Assembly: GCA_937914675.1 (NCBI GenBank)
Contig: CALDOC010000422.1
Location: 1 to 8,157 of the forward strand
DNA from: an uncultured Sulfurimonas sp.
Lineage (GTDB): Bacteria > Campylobacterota > Campylobacteria > Campylobacterales > Sulfurimonadaceae
Length of the DNA stretch: 8,157 nt
Direction of reading: 5' to 3'
Position 1 is the first letter of the stretch. Each line of letters opens with the position of its first letter. This document shows, in pieces, positions 1 through 6,759 of this stretch. The position numbers and the translations under genes are program-made. The notes beneath the pieces were generated by a model. That model was not told the DNA's origin and made no database searches. It saw only the letters and a list, made by a program, of their open reading frames with translations.

Positions 1-184
1 CTTCGACTGCTTCATACATATAGTGTGTGTTGATTATAAACTCACTTATGCCTGCGTTTGTCAAGTTCTCTAGCCAGTATTCTAAGAGCACTTTTCCATT
101 GATGGGAACTAAACATTTAGGTATATAATCCGTCACAGGTCGCAAACGCGAACCTACTCCAGCACTAAGTAGAAGTGCTTTCAT
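1..184 (-). CDS. Sugar-1-phosphate nucleotidyltransferase, N-terminal part (cut by left edge)
   Basis: Only the first 61 codons are inside the window. They begin with ATG at 184, in a TAATG junction whose A is also the last base of the preceding stop. The translated start, MKALLLSAGVGSRLRP followed by VTDYIPKCLVPINGK, is the nucleotide-binding signature of the NTP_transferase family (GxGxRLRPxT, then PKxLxPI), which includes GDP-mannose pyrophosphorylase and RmlA-like enzymes. These cytoplasmic enzymes join a sugar 1-phosphate to an NTP, giving an NDP-sugar and pyrophosphate. The Lys of the PKC motif would contact the phosphates. Neither sugar nor nucleotide can be predicted from this fragment. 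Because it directly follows an HldE-like kinase/nucleotidyltransferase, two activating activities are adjacent. No clear Shine-Dalgarno sequence precedes the start, so coupling to the upstream gene is likely. Confidence 0.88.
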   Translation of the reverse strand, partial: MKALLLSAGVGSRLRPVTDYIPKCLVPINGKVLLEYWLENLTNAGISEFIINTHYMYEAVE

Positions 185-1596
185 TAGTCTAACTCATCCA
201 AAATTTCTTTTTTTGTAATGGGAATATTTCCCACCCTACTCACTTGAATAGCTGCACACAAAGAGCCAATATAAGCACTCTGCCAAATATCAGCCCCTAC
301 TGCAAGTGCCATAGAGCTTGACGTTAGTAAGGAATCGCCTGCCCCGCTTACGTCTTTTATTATACTGCCTAACGCTTCTACGTTGTCAGTTAAAAGTTTA
401 TCTTCGACGCTGTTATAAATCATCAGTCCTTCAGCGCCTAAAGTGGTGAAGATATATTTTGGAGATGACTTAGCGGATAGTTTTTCCGACAAGATCACCA
501 GTCCAGAACTAAAGTCATTTAAAGAGAGGCGTATTTCTCTCTCCGTTGGAGTTACAAGATCCATACCTTTAAACTTTGTAATATCTCCATTTTGAGATGA
601 ACTTTGCGAATCAGCAGCCATAAAAATATTTTTTTGCTCGCCTAGCGCTACGATTCCCTCAATAATATTATCCGTTAACACTCCATAACTAAAGTCGGAA
701 AATATGATTAAATCCATCTCGTCTATGCACTCTCTTACGTTGCTAAGAATTTCATTCTCTATATCTTTTGAAACAGAGTGTTGTTTAACATGATTTACTC
801 TAAGCAAGGTTTTATTGCTTGCACGAAATCTTTGTTTAAGCGTTGTAGGTCGCGTTGTATCGTAAAATAATGATGTTTCTATGTTTAAAGCACTCAAACC
901 TTCTTGAACATAGTGATTATTTTCATCATCGCCCACCACTGAAATAAACTTAACGTCCGCGCCTAAAGTTCTAGCGTGAGAAGCGACAATGGCAGCGCCG
1001 CCTATAAACTTGTTTGTAGCCAATGGCGAGACAACGATGGTAGGGTCTTCTTGACTCATACCAAGCGGTTCGCAAGTTATGTACTCATCCACTATCGTGT
1101 CTCCAACTACGAGAACTTTTAAATCATGAAACTTTTCAATAATCCGTTTTAAGCTCTCTAGCTCAATATCATGGCGTTTAGTGTACTTTGTATTATGATT
1201 TACATTGTTGCTTAAAGAGAGAAATTCTCGTCGCAGTAAGTCCATAGATGAAAATCCAATCTCTCCAGAACTAAAGATAAGTTGTCCACCATAAGACCTT
1301 ACGACGTCAAGCTCGACATTTTCTTTAAGCTCATGCTCTTTCCCTTTTACAACTATGTCGGGTTTGTTCTCTTTAATGTACTCCAATGCGCTTGTTCTTA
1401 GTATAAATGATTCGTCTACGTAACTTGTTGCTTGAATCGACTCTAGACGAATGTCTTCAGATACGCTTTTACTACTAATAGCGTCACAATTCACCCCAAC
1501 GACAAGGTAATCACCACTCTCTTTAGCAAATTTCAGTAAACGAATATGTCCAGGATGCAGAACGTTAAAATCACCATTTACAAATACTTTTTTCAT
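184..1596 (-). CDS. HldE-like bifunctional enzyme, reversed order: nucleotidyltransferase then PfkB sugar kinase
   Basis: A 470-residue fusion. Residues 1-125 form a cytidylyltransferase-like domain, with GDFNVLHPGH ending at residue 17 (the HxGH motif, His14 and His17), VVGVNCD at 32-38, PDIVVKGKEH at 79-88 and a final GFSSMDLLRREF at 114-125. Residues 158-470 form a PfkB/ribokinase-type kinase, with VVGDTIVDEY near 163-172, a GGAA sugar-binding motif at 199-202, TPTERE at 349-354, TLGAEG at 385-390 and DVSGAGD at 415-421, where Asp421 is the expected catalytic base. Both halves resemble those of HldE, which phosphorylates D-glycero-D-manno-heptose 7-phosphate and nucleotidylates the 1-phosphate. 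In E. coli HldE, however, the kinase comes first. The usual KG..RP element after VGxNxD is replaced here by SVSEDIRLE, and the kinase RISPEAP element by GMSQEDP, so the substrate may not be heptose. The start overlaps the upstream stop as ATGA, without a clear ribosome binding site. Confidence 0.85.
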   Translation of the reverse strand: MKKVFVNGDFNVLHPGHIRLLKFAKESGDYLVVGVNCDAISSKSVSEDIRLESIQATSYVDESFILRTSALEYIKENKPDIVVKGKEHELKENVELDVVRSYGGQLIFSSGEIGFSSMDLLRREFLSLSNNVNHNTKYTKRHDIELESLKRIIEKFHDLKVLVVGDTIVDEYITCEPLGMSQEDPTIVVSPLATNKFIGGAAIVASHARTLGADVKFISVVGDDENNHYVQEGLSALNIETSLFYDTTRPTTLKQRFRASNKTLLRVNHVKQHSVSKDIENEILSNVRECIDEMDLIIFSDFSYGVLTDNIIEGIVALGEQKNIFMAADSQSSSQNGDITKFKGMDLVTPTEREIRLSLNDFSSGLVILSEKLSAKSSPKYIFTTLGAEGLMIYNSVEDKLLTDNVEALGSIIKDVSGAGDSLLTSSSMALAVGADIWQSAYIGSLCAAIQVSRVGNIPITKKEILDELD

Positions 1597-2711
1597 ATCT
1601 GTTCAACTTTTGAAAAACTAAGATAAGATTGACCCCGTCCAAACGCTTTATTAAAATATTTCATCTTATAAACCTTATCTACAGTTATACCACTATTGAC
1701 TATATCTATTACCTCTTCTATACTCTTTAGAATTTCATCGTTGACGTCTAATTGTAAGTTAGTTTTAATAGCAGTTAAGATATTAACTACGGAGTTTGTT
1801 TCTTCTTTTTTAATCGCATTTATAAATGTCTTACATAATTTTGAGAGCTCTAAATTTTGAGAACTATCCCTACCATTATCTATGTATCTGTAATCAATCA
1901 ATGTATGCCACTTCTTTAAAAACTGTTCTTTGTATGGAGAATTATAGTTCACGCTCTGAGTTGCCATTTCTTTATACCATGTATAGTTTGTAAATATATC
2001 AGGGGAAGAACCTAGAAAATAAAAATCATCTTCAAACAACGTTATTGCGTCAAACATAGAAAAAGTATGCTCAAGTAACGACTCTCCTACAAGGTTATCC
2101 AAACACCAATCTGAATAACTTCTACTCATTCCATCTAAAGTATCTAGATGAGAGCTAAACGCTTTAACAAGAATAGCCACCCTCTCATTAATATTTTCAA
2201 TATTTTGACTCAATACATTCGCCATATACTTTCGTATTAACTCATAAAAAACTGAAATTTCATCTGCACTAGTAATGATAATGATTCCATTTTCATTAAG
2301 TAATTTCTGTATGTTTTGAATAAATTCTTTTTTATTGTTCAAACCAGGGATAAGACCTTCACACATAATCACATCATACTTCCGCTCTGTTTTAAAATCT
2401 TCAAGCATACAGTTATGAAAATATATATTTCCCTTATTCAAATCTTTCAAGTTATCTTTTAGTTCATTAAAACCTGTCGAATTCGGCTCTATTAAAGTGT
2501 ATGTTTTAGGATTATACGTATATGTTACAAGTGTGTTATAACCACCACCTGGACCTATTTCCAAGATATTTTTATCCTTAAATAAAATAGAAGGAACGCC
2601 TATCATTCTATAAAGATTTGTCCTTCTTTTCCTATGCGCAGTAAAATCATCTATATTCTGAACTACTGGCGAAATTTTATACTTTTCATAAAAACTAAGA
2701 TATTCATTCAT
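1593..2711 (-). CDS. Class I SAM methyltransferase-domain protein with long unassigned C-terminal region
   Basis: A 372-residue protein. Residues 48-57 (NILEIGPGGG) are SAM-binding motif I, Glu75 in TLIEPN is the expected acidic residue after strand 2, and YDVIMCEGL at 112-120 with ITSAD at 146-150 fit the later Rossmann strands. The Rossmann domain appears to end near residue 160. The remaining 210 residues are not recognised. They contain aromatic-rich stretches (DDFYFLGSSPD, TNYTWYKEM) and a helical, Lys/Glu-rich tail, with no membrane segment or signal peptide. The acceptor is unknown; the neighbours suggest a sugar or nucleotide-sugar. No recognised glycosyltransferase motif is present in the tail. 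The gene is AT-rich compared with the outer genes. An AAGGG at 2723-2727 lies 11 bases before the ATG, rather far for a ribosome binding site. The end overlaps the next gene by four bases. Confidence 0.75.
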   Translation of the reverse strand: MNEYLSFYEKYKISPVVQNIDDFTAHRKRRTNLYRMIGVPSILFKDKNILEIGPGGGYNTLVTYTYNPKTYTLIEPNSTGFNELKDNLKDLNKGNIYFHNCMLEDFKTERKYDVIMCEGLIPGLNNKKEFIQNIQKLLNENGIIIITSADEISVFYELIRKYMANVLSQNIENINERVAILVKAFSSHLDTLDGMSRSYSDWCLDNLVGESLLEHTFSMFDAITLFEDDFYFLGSSPDIFTNYTWYKEMATQSVNYNSPYKEQFLKKWHTLIDYRYIDNGRDSSQNLELSKLCKTFINAIKKEETNSVVNILTAIKTNLQLDVNDEILKSIEEVIDIVNSGITVDKVYKMKYFNKAFGRGQSYLSFSKVEQI

Positions 2712-2718
2712 AGCAATC

Positions 2719-3408
2719 TTAACCCTTTGTCGGATTTGTACACAGAGCTAACAAGTAATGCGCCATAGGTGTAAACCCAGTATGTACAACCTCATCATTC
2801 ATACTAAAAATAAATACGTTATGAAAATAATTCTTACAAAAAGTTTTTAGCTCATCCCCTGATTTACAATTTATGTGACCTATTTTACTTTGTATAGAAG
2901 CATAATCTTGACTCTCCAAACTTGGCATACCAATAATTAAAGTTCCATTATCATCTAAAGAACCTAAAATATTTTCCATAAAAAGACTCTCTTCTTCTTT
3001 AGAAATATGTTCTAAAACGTCTAAACTGTATGCAGCGTCAAATCTATTTTTTAAAGGGGCTTCTAAAATATCGTGAACTATAAAACTTCTATTATCTGAT
3101 TCTGTTCGTAAGTTAGTCGCATTTTCTATGAACAAAGGATCAAAATCCATTCCTACTAAATGTTCAACCGTATCAGCAACCAAAGTACCTCCAAAACCAT
3201 CTCCACACCCTACTTCCAAAACATTTGCATATCCATCAAGCATTTTAGATACGAATTTATATCGAGAGAGTAAAAAGGTCAATCTTCTTGGGTCGTGTCT
3301 ATAAGTATGTCCAGATGTTAAACCTAACTTAACTTCACCATTAAGTTGATTATCATCTAGTAAGTCATTATACTGCGTCTCTTTTGTTGAAGTCATTATA
3401 TATTCCAT
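2719..3408 (-). CDS. Class I SAM-dependent methyltransferase (short form, HDPRR motif)
   Basis: Up to 229 residues. VLEVGCGDGFG at 63-73 is SAM motif I, Asp88 or Asp90 in MDFDP is the acidic strand-2 position, and YSLDVLEHI at 127-135 is the motif IV region of methyltransferase 11/23-type proteins. Before the fold lies a conserved-looking segment, LGLTSGHTYRHDPRRL, and then RYKFVSKML. From family memory this segment is common in small methyltransferases of O-antigen and capsule loci. It probably transfers a methyl group to a sugar or amino-sugar intermediate in the cytoplasm, but the acceptor cannot be read. The ATG at 3408 lacks a ribosome binding site. The in-frame ATG at 3396 has GGAA six bases upstream and may be the true start, giving 225 residues. 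The gene lies 13 bases after the SDR gene and 7 before the next methyltransferase. Confidence 0.82.
   Translation of the reverse strand: MEYIMTSTKETQYNDLLDDNQLNGEVKLGLTSGHTYRHDPRRLTFLLSRYKFVSKMLDGYANVLEVGCGDGFGGTLVADTVEHLVGMDFDPLFIENATNLRTESDNRSFIVHDILEAPLKNRFDAAYSLDVLEHISKEEESLFMENILGSLDDNGTLIIGMPSLESQDYASIQSKIGHINCKSGDELKTFCKNYFHNVFIFSMNDEVVHTGFTPMAHYLLALCTNPTKG
3403..3406 (-). promoter_or_regulatory. Possible ribosome binding site for an internal start of the 2719-3408 methyltransferase
   Basis: GGAA on the minus strand, six bases before the in-frame ATG at 3396 (Met5 of the longer reading). No purine-rich site precedes the ATG at 3408, where the leader is only A and T with one G. The shorter product loses four residues and no motif. 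Confidence 0.4.
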
Positions 3409-3421
3409 TTATACATTATAT

Positions 3422-4147
3422 TTAGTACTCATTTGCATCAAGTTTTAAAATAGAACCTGTAAGCATTAAACTTTTTTGATTCATTATGTCCACGATATAA
3501 GGTGATATATCTGTGGGTTGAGCAAACCTGTGAAGTGGTTGTTTCTTTTTTGTCACATTATATTTTTTTAACTCTAGCTTCTTTTTTATATCCCACGAAC
3601 TACCTTCATGAGCCAAAATACCGGGGAGTACCGCACATATTAAAATGCCCTTATTTATATATTCTTGTGAAACATTTTTAACGTAAGAGTTAATTATCCC
3701 CTTGCTGATAACGTAAGAGGGAGACGCTTTAGCGTGTAAAGAAGCGCTTGAACCAATATATAAAATTTTTTTTAAACTCTCTTGCTTTAAAAAGTACTCA
3801 TTGATTTTTAAAGAGACTGTAAAATTATTATATATACTTTTGTTGAGGATTTCTATGTCTATTGGATGAGAATCATTGGGGATATTTATCCCATAGTTAT
3901 GCACGAGACCAAATACTTTTAAGTCTCTCACCTTCTTAACTATTTTTTGAAGAAAATTTTTTTTACTCAAATCTATTTTTAAAACTATATGCTCTAATTT
4001 TGGATTTAATTTTTGAAGGGCCAACGCTAAACTCTTCTTGTCACGTCCAGTAAGTATAATATTATATCCAGAATAAGAAAGACCTTTAGCAATTTCAAGA
4101 CCTAATCCTCTGCTTGAACCAGTAACTAACACATACTTTTGATTCAT
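3422..4147 (-). CDS. Short-chain dehydrogenase/reductase (SDR)
   Basis: A 241-residue cytoplasmic oxidoreductase of classical SDR length. TGSSRGLG at 9-16 is the TGxxxGxG dinucleotide-binding turn. Arg35 in TGRD suggests NADP(H) preference, which is an inference. HNYG at 83-86 replaces the usual NNAG. Ser133 or Ser134 in IGSSAS, Tyr145 and Lys149 in YVISK complete the catalytic residues. PGIL at 175-178 and the C-terminal LTGSILKLDAN match the usual SDR ending, where GxxxxVDGG is common. It would reduce a keto-sugar or keto-acyl intermediate, or oxidise an alcohol; the substrate is not determined. The start follows the upstream TAG directly (TAGATG), with AGGG at 4157-4160 nine bases ahead. 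The gene is strongly AT-rich and encodes a Lys-rich protein, unlike the transketolase genes. Confidence 0.88.
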   Translation of the reverse strand: MNQKYVLVTGSSRGLGLEIAKGLSYSGYNIILTGRDKKSLALALQKLNPKLEHIVLKIDLSKKNFLQKIVKKVRDLKVFGLVHNYGINIPNDSHPIDIEILNKSIYNNFTVSLKINEYFLKQESLKKILYIGSSASLHAKASPSYVISKGIINSYVKNVSQEYINKGILICAVLPGILAHEGSSWDIKKKLELKKYNVTKKKQPLHRFAQPTDISPYIVDIMNQKSLMLTGSILKLDANEY

Positions 4148-5215
4148 CTACACAAACCCTAAATGTTCAACGTCTAAGTAGTCTAAAATCATTTTATTTT
4201 TACTATCGGCCACGCAGTGATTGTTGCAGTGTTTAGATGGGTCTACTTTGAAAAACTTGTTCTTGTCATCCATCCAAAACTCTTTAAAGCTCTGCTCTTT
4301 TATGCTTCCTATTAAACCATTGTCTAGGTTATAAGCCTTGTCTTGACATGGATAGATGTTTAAATCCGCTCCAATTACGGGTAATATTTGCGAGTATGGA
4401 CACCAATGGTACTCTTTTTCAAAAGTCTCTTCTAAAAGATGATAACTGTCAAATACTTCAAAACTATCATCTTCTAACTCTTCTTTTACTTTTTGAGACA
4501 AGCTTTTTGCTTCTTCATAAAATGGCTTATGGTAGTTATTGTTTAGCGCTCCATCATTTTCAACAACGCATGGAGATATTTTTATGCTATCGACGCCTAT
4601 GCTTTTCATCAAACTAGAAAACTCATATATTTTTGTATAGTTTGTCTTATCTACGATAAAACTCACTCCCAAGTTGCATTTTCTATTTTCTATCTTTGTA
4701 AAAGCTCTCATGTTGTCTGTTATCTTACTAAACTCGCCAACTTTCACGTCTCGCGCTTTTGCATAACTCTCATCATCCCAGCCATCCATAGAGACTCGTA
4801 ACCATGTCGCGTTTTTGGCAAATAGTTCCGCTACTTCGCCTTTGAGTTTACTTCCATTTGTGAGACTCGCAAACGCCATGTCATTTGCAACTAACTTCTT
4901 AATCGTTTGAAGAAAAAACCTGTAAGTAAAAGGTTCTCCACCACCACTAAAAGTGATAGCCTTAACACCCATTTCTTTACAATCATCTAATATTTCCATC
5001 ATCTTATCTTCAGGGATAAAATCTCTCTCAACCATATCTTGACCAAGTTGAAGGTTATCTACTTTATAGGCGCAATACCAACAGTTATGATTACAAACGT
5101 TTGTCGGTTTTATGCGAATATGCAAAGGAGGTTTGATAACTTCACTCTCTTGAGGCAGACTATCTAGTTTGTCTTGATAATGAAAAATCTTTAAATTTGA
5201 GTATTTGTTAGACAT
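4148..5215 (-). CDS. Radical SAM protein with C-terminal auxiliary-cluster (SPASM/twitch-like) domain
   Basis: A complete 355-residue radical SAM enzyme. CNHNCWYC gives the CxxxCxxC ligands Cys41, Cys45 and Cys48 of the 4Fe-4S cluster that cleaves SAM, and FSGGGEP at 89-95 is the GGE motif that binds its methionine part. The C-terminal domain has Cys272, Cys290, Cys330 and Cys334 (C-x17-C, gap, C-x3-C). Four cysteines would suit one auxiliary iron-sulfur cluster, as in twitch-type domains. The family covers peptide-modifying enzymes as well as sugar and aminoglycoside dehydratases and epimerases. No precursor peptide is visible here and the neighbours are sugar genes, so a small-molecule substrate is inferred. 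Its C-terminal half resembles the radical SAM fragment at 7549-8157, including the SFKE(I/F)W segment and an EHxxF(I/V) end. AAGGA at 5222-5226 supports the ATG at 5215. Confidence 0.92.
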   Translation of the reverse strand: MSNKYSNLKIFHYQDKLDSLPQESEVIKPPLHIRIKPTNVCNHNCWYCAYKVDNLQLGQDMVERDFIPEDKMMEILDDCKEMGVKAITFSGGGEPFTYRFFLQTIKKLVANDMAFASLTNGSKLKGEVAELFAKNATWLRVSMDGWDDESYAKARDVKVGEFSKITDNMRAFTKIENRKCNLGVSFIVDKTNYTKIYEFSSLMKSIGVDSIKISPCVVENDGALNNNYHKPFYEEAKSLSQKVKEELEDDSFEVFDSYHLLEETFEKEYHWCPYSQILPVIGADLNIYPCQDKAYNLDNGLIGSIKEQSFKEFWMDDKNKFFKVDPSKHCNNHCVADSKNKMILDYLDVEHLGFV

Positions 5216-5221
5216 TATTTT

Positions 5222-5226
5222 TCCTT
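5222..5226 (-). promoter_or_regulatory. Ribosome binding site of the 4148-5215 radical SAM gene
   Basis: AAGGA on the minus strand, six bases before the ATG at 5215. It overlaps the TAA stop of the upstream methyltransferase gene. It is one of the best Shine-Dalgarno matches in the window and fixes this start. Confidence 0.75.
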
Positions 5227-5887
5227 ATTCAAAATATATAAATTCATAGTCGCCGTCATAGCCCCACTCTTTATACATCCATATCCATTCATCAGGTCCA
5301 AAAAAACTCTCACAAGTTAAAGCCCAACACTCTAAGTTAAAAAGTTCGGCTTCGTTTCTATAAGCTTCCACCATAATAAACTTGTTTTTTCCAACTCTTT
5401 GAATCTCTTGGACACCCACTTTCAAATCATAGATTTTAAGGTTGTGTAGAGTTGTAAAAGAGATAACTAAGTCAAATTCATTATCGTCAAATGGGTAAAT
5501 ATCTTGAGCCTTATGCTTAAACAATTGCTCTTTAATTTCTTCTTTTGCATTATCAAGTGCATATTGAGACGCGTCAAAACCAACTATAGTCGCGTTTGGA
5601 AGGAGTTGTTGGAGTTCATAAAGTAAAAAAGCTTTCCCACACCCTACGTCAAGGATTTTACATCCATCTTGTAAGTTATACTCTTGAATCAAATCAAGAG
5701 CTACGGCTTTATGGCGTCCATCATATTTGTAACCGCCATAGCCATACTTTCTATCGCCATCCCAGTAATCATAACCATACTCTTTTGATTTTACCATACA
5801 GTTTATCTTATCATCAATCATTCTTGCGACGTAATCTCTTGAAGTAGCAGTATGTAATTTAGTAACTATATTTAAAAGTTGACCCAT
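5225..5887 (-). CDS. Class I SAM methyltransferase with Tyr/Gly-rich N-terminal motif
   Basis: A 220-residue protein. ILDVGCGKAFLL at 78-89 is SAM motif I, Asp105 in VGFDAS is the strand-2 acidic residue, FDLVISFTTLHNL at 138-150 covers the motif IV and post-motif region, and KFIMVEAY at 169-176 is a later strand. Ahead of the Rossmann fold is a striking segment, YDYWDGDRKYGYGGYKYDGR, at residues 39-58, and the protein ends in YDGDYEFIYFE. Both ends look like conserved parts of an acceptor site rather than generic methyltransferase sequence. The likely role is methylation, or SAM-dependent chemistry, on a sugar intermediate. The gene sits between the transketolase pair and the radical SAM gene. 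It starts in a TAATG overlap with the transketolase C subunit and has no clear ribosome binding site of its own, so coupled translation of the two is likely. Confidence 0.85.
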   Translation of the reverse strand: MGQLLNIVTKLHTATSRDYVARMIDDKINCMVKSKEYGYDYWDGDRKYGYGGYKYDGRHKAVALDLIQEYNLQDGCKILDVGCGKAFLLYELQQLLPNATIVGFDASQYALDNAKEEIKEQLFKHKAQDIYPFDDNEFDLVISFTTLHNLKIYDLKVGVQEIQRVGKNKFIMVEAYRNEAELFNLECWALTCESFFGPDEWIWMYKEWGYDGDYEFIYFE

Positions 5888-6759
5888 TATTTACTCATTT
5901 TATTAATTTTTTCGCCAACGCTTTTACCGTCTATTTCATAATATTCTCGAAGATAATCTCTATTTCCTATCTTGTGAATATACTCATTTTTTAGTCCGAA
6001 TTTATGGATTTTTTTCTCTACCCTGTCTCGTAGCATCGTTCCAAAACCACCATTGATAAAATGCTCTTCAAGCGTAAATACAGCTTCAAATGGTTCAAGA
6101 AACGCAGCCCAATCAAAGTCAGCGGTTAGCATGGGAACGCTTACGATGTTAATATCTACGATTTTAAGTATTTTGGATACTTCATCTACTATAGAACCAT
6201 GTAAAATCAAGATGTTTTTAGAGTCGGATTTATGTATAAATATAGGCTTTGTTACGTCTATCTTATCTTTATGAATCACCTCTTCGCCATTTTTAGCGAT
6301 TCTTATATAGCTCGGTCTTTTACTCTTATAAGCGTACTTAAAACACTCTACCGCTTCTACGGGATCGGCAGGAGAAAATATATCAAGATTAGGCATGGTA
6401 GACGCCAAAGTTATATCTTCAACTACATAGTGCGTAACTCCCGCTGGAGCGTAAGTAATCCCACTCCCCGTACCTATTAAAATCATTGGCAATTCTTGGT
6501 AGCAGACGTCATTGCGGACAAACTCGTAAGGTCGCATTATGACAAAAGGCGCGATGTTATAGTAGATAACTTTATGTCCCATCAAAGAGAGCCCTGCTCC
6601 AAAACCAATATCTAGTTGTTCATTTACTCCGGGGTTGATAAACTGCTTACTCTCTTTAAAATCATCCCAAACGCCTAATCCCGCGTCACCCGCTATTACA
6701 AACAGAGAGCTATCTTGCTTGGCTACTTTTTTTATTTCATTCGCTACGCTATTTCTCAT
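5887..6759 (-). CDS. Transketolase-like C-terminal subunit (pyrimidine-binding and C-terminal domains)
   Basis: A 290-residue protein matching the second half of transketolase. NPGVNEQLDIGFGAGL at 42-57 carries Glu47, the position of the conserved Glu that activates thiamine diphosphate. YAPAGVTHYVVEDI at 103-116 includes His110, equivalent to the TH..ED motif that contacts the cofactor or substrate. MPNLDIFSPADPVEA at 122-136 and RPSYIRIAK at 148-156 complete the Pyr domain. Residues 181-290, with TLEEHFINGGFG at 229-240, are the C-terminal domain. It should pair with the preceding N-terminal subunit to transfer a two-carbon ketol unit between sugars, or to do a related ligation. Housekeeping transketolase is normally one chain of about 650 residues, so this split pair is more likely a dedicated pathway enzyme than the central one. 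It overlaps the upstream gene by 11 bases, with GAGGAA ahead of its ATG. Confidence 0.92.
   Translation of the reverse strand: MRNSVANEIKKVAKQDSSLFVIAGDAGLGVWDDFKESKQFINPGVNEQLDIGFGAGLSLMGHKVIYYNIAPFVIMRPYEFVRNDVCYQELPMILIGTGSGITYAPAGVTHYVVEDITLASTMPNLDIFSPADPVEAVECFKYAYKSKRPSYIRIAKNGEEVIHKDKIDVTKPIFIHKSDSKNILILHGSIVDEVSKILKIVDINIVSVPMLTADFDWAAFLEPFEAVFTLEEHFINGGFGTMLRDRVEKKIHKFGLKNEYIHKIGNRDYLREYYEIDGKSVGEKINKMSK

Noticed and set aside
184..1596. Standard HldE of lipopolysaccharide core heptose synthesis
   Set aside because: Domain order is reversed and the HldE signature elements after the nucleotide site and in the kinase are changed, so I did not assign the symbol hldE.
3409..3424. TATAAT at 3415-3420 as a possible internal promoter before the 229-residue methyltransferase
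   Set aside because: The gap is AT-rich by nature, the only -35-like hexamer is TTGATG at about 15 bases, and the gap to the upstream gene is only 13 bases. A chance match is more likely, though a weak internal promoter is not excluded.
4348..4617. Plus-strand open frame of 89 codons
   Set aside because: It lies wholly inside the minus-strand radical SAM gene, whose iron-sulfur and SAM motifs are clear. Its translation has no recognisable domain.
4148..5215. Peptide-modifying radical SAM (RiPP) system
   Set aside because: No short precursor peptide, transporter or protease gene is seen within the window, and all neighbours are sugar-type genes. A precursor outside the window cannot be ruled out.
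5596..5847. Plus-strand open frame of 83 codons
   Set aside because: It lies opposite the methyltransferase with SAM motif I. The His/Ser/Leu-rich translation looks like a reverse-strand shadow.
1593..5887. The methyltransferases as a restriction-modification or RNA-modifying set
   Set aside because: No DNA methyltransferase catalytic motif (DPPY, NPPY or PC), no target-recognition region and no endonuclease is visible. The proteins are small-molecule type and lie among sugar genes.
6053..6480. Two overlapping plus-strand open frames of 73 and 82 codons
   Set aside because: Both lie opposite the transketolase C subunit, overlap each other in different frames and encode no recognisable protein.
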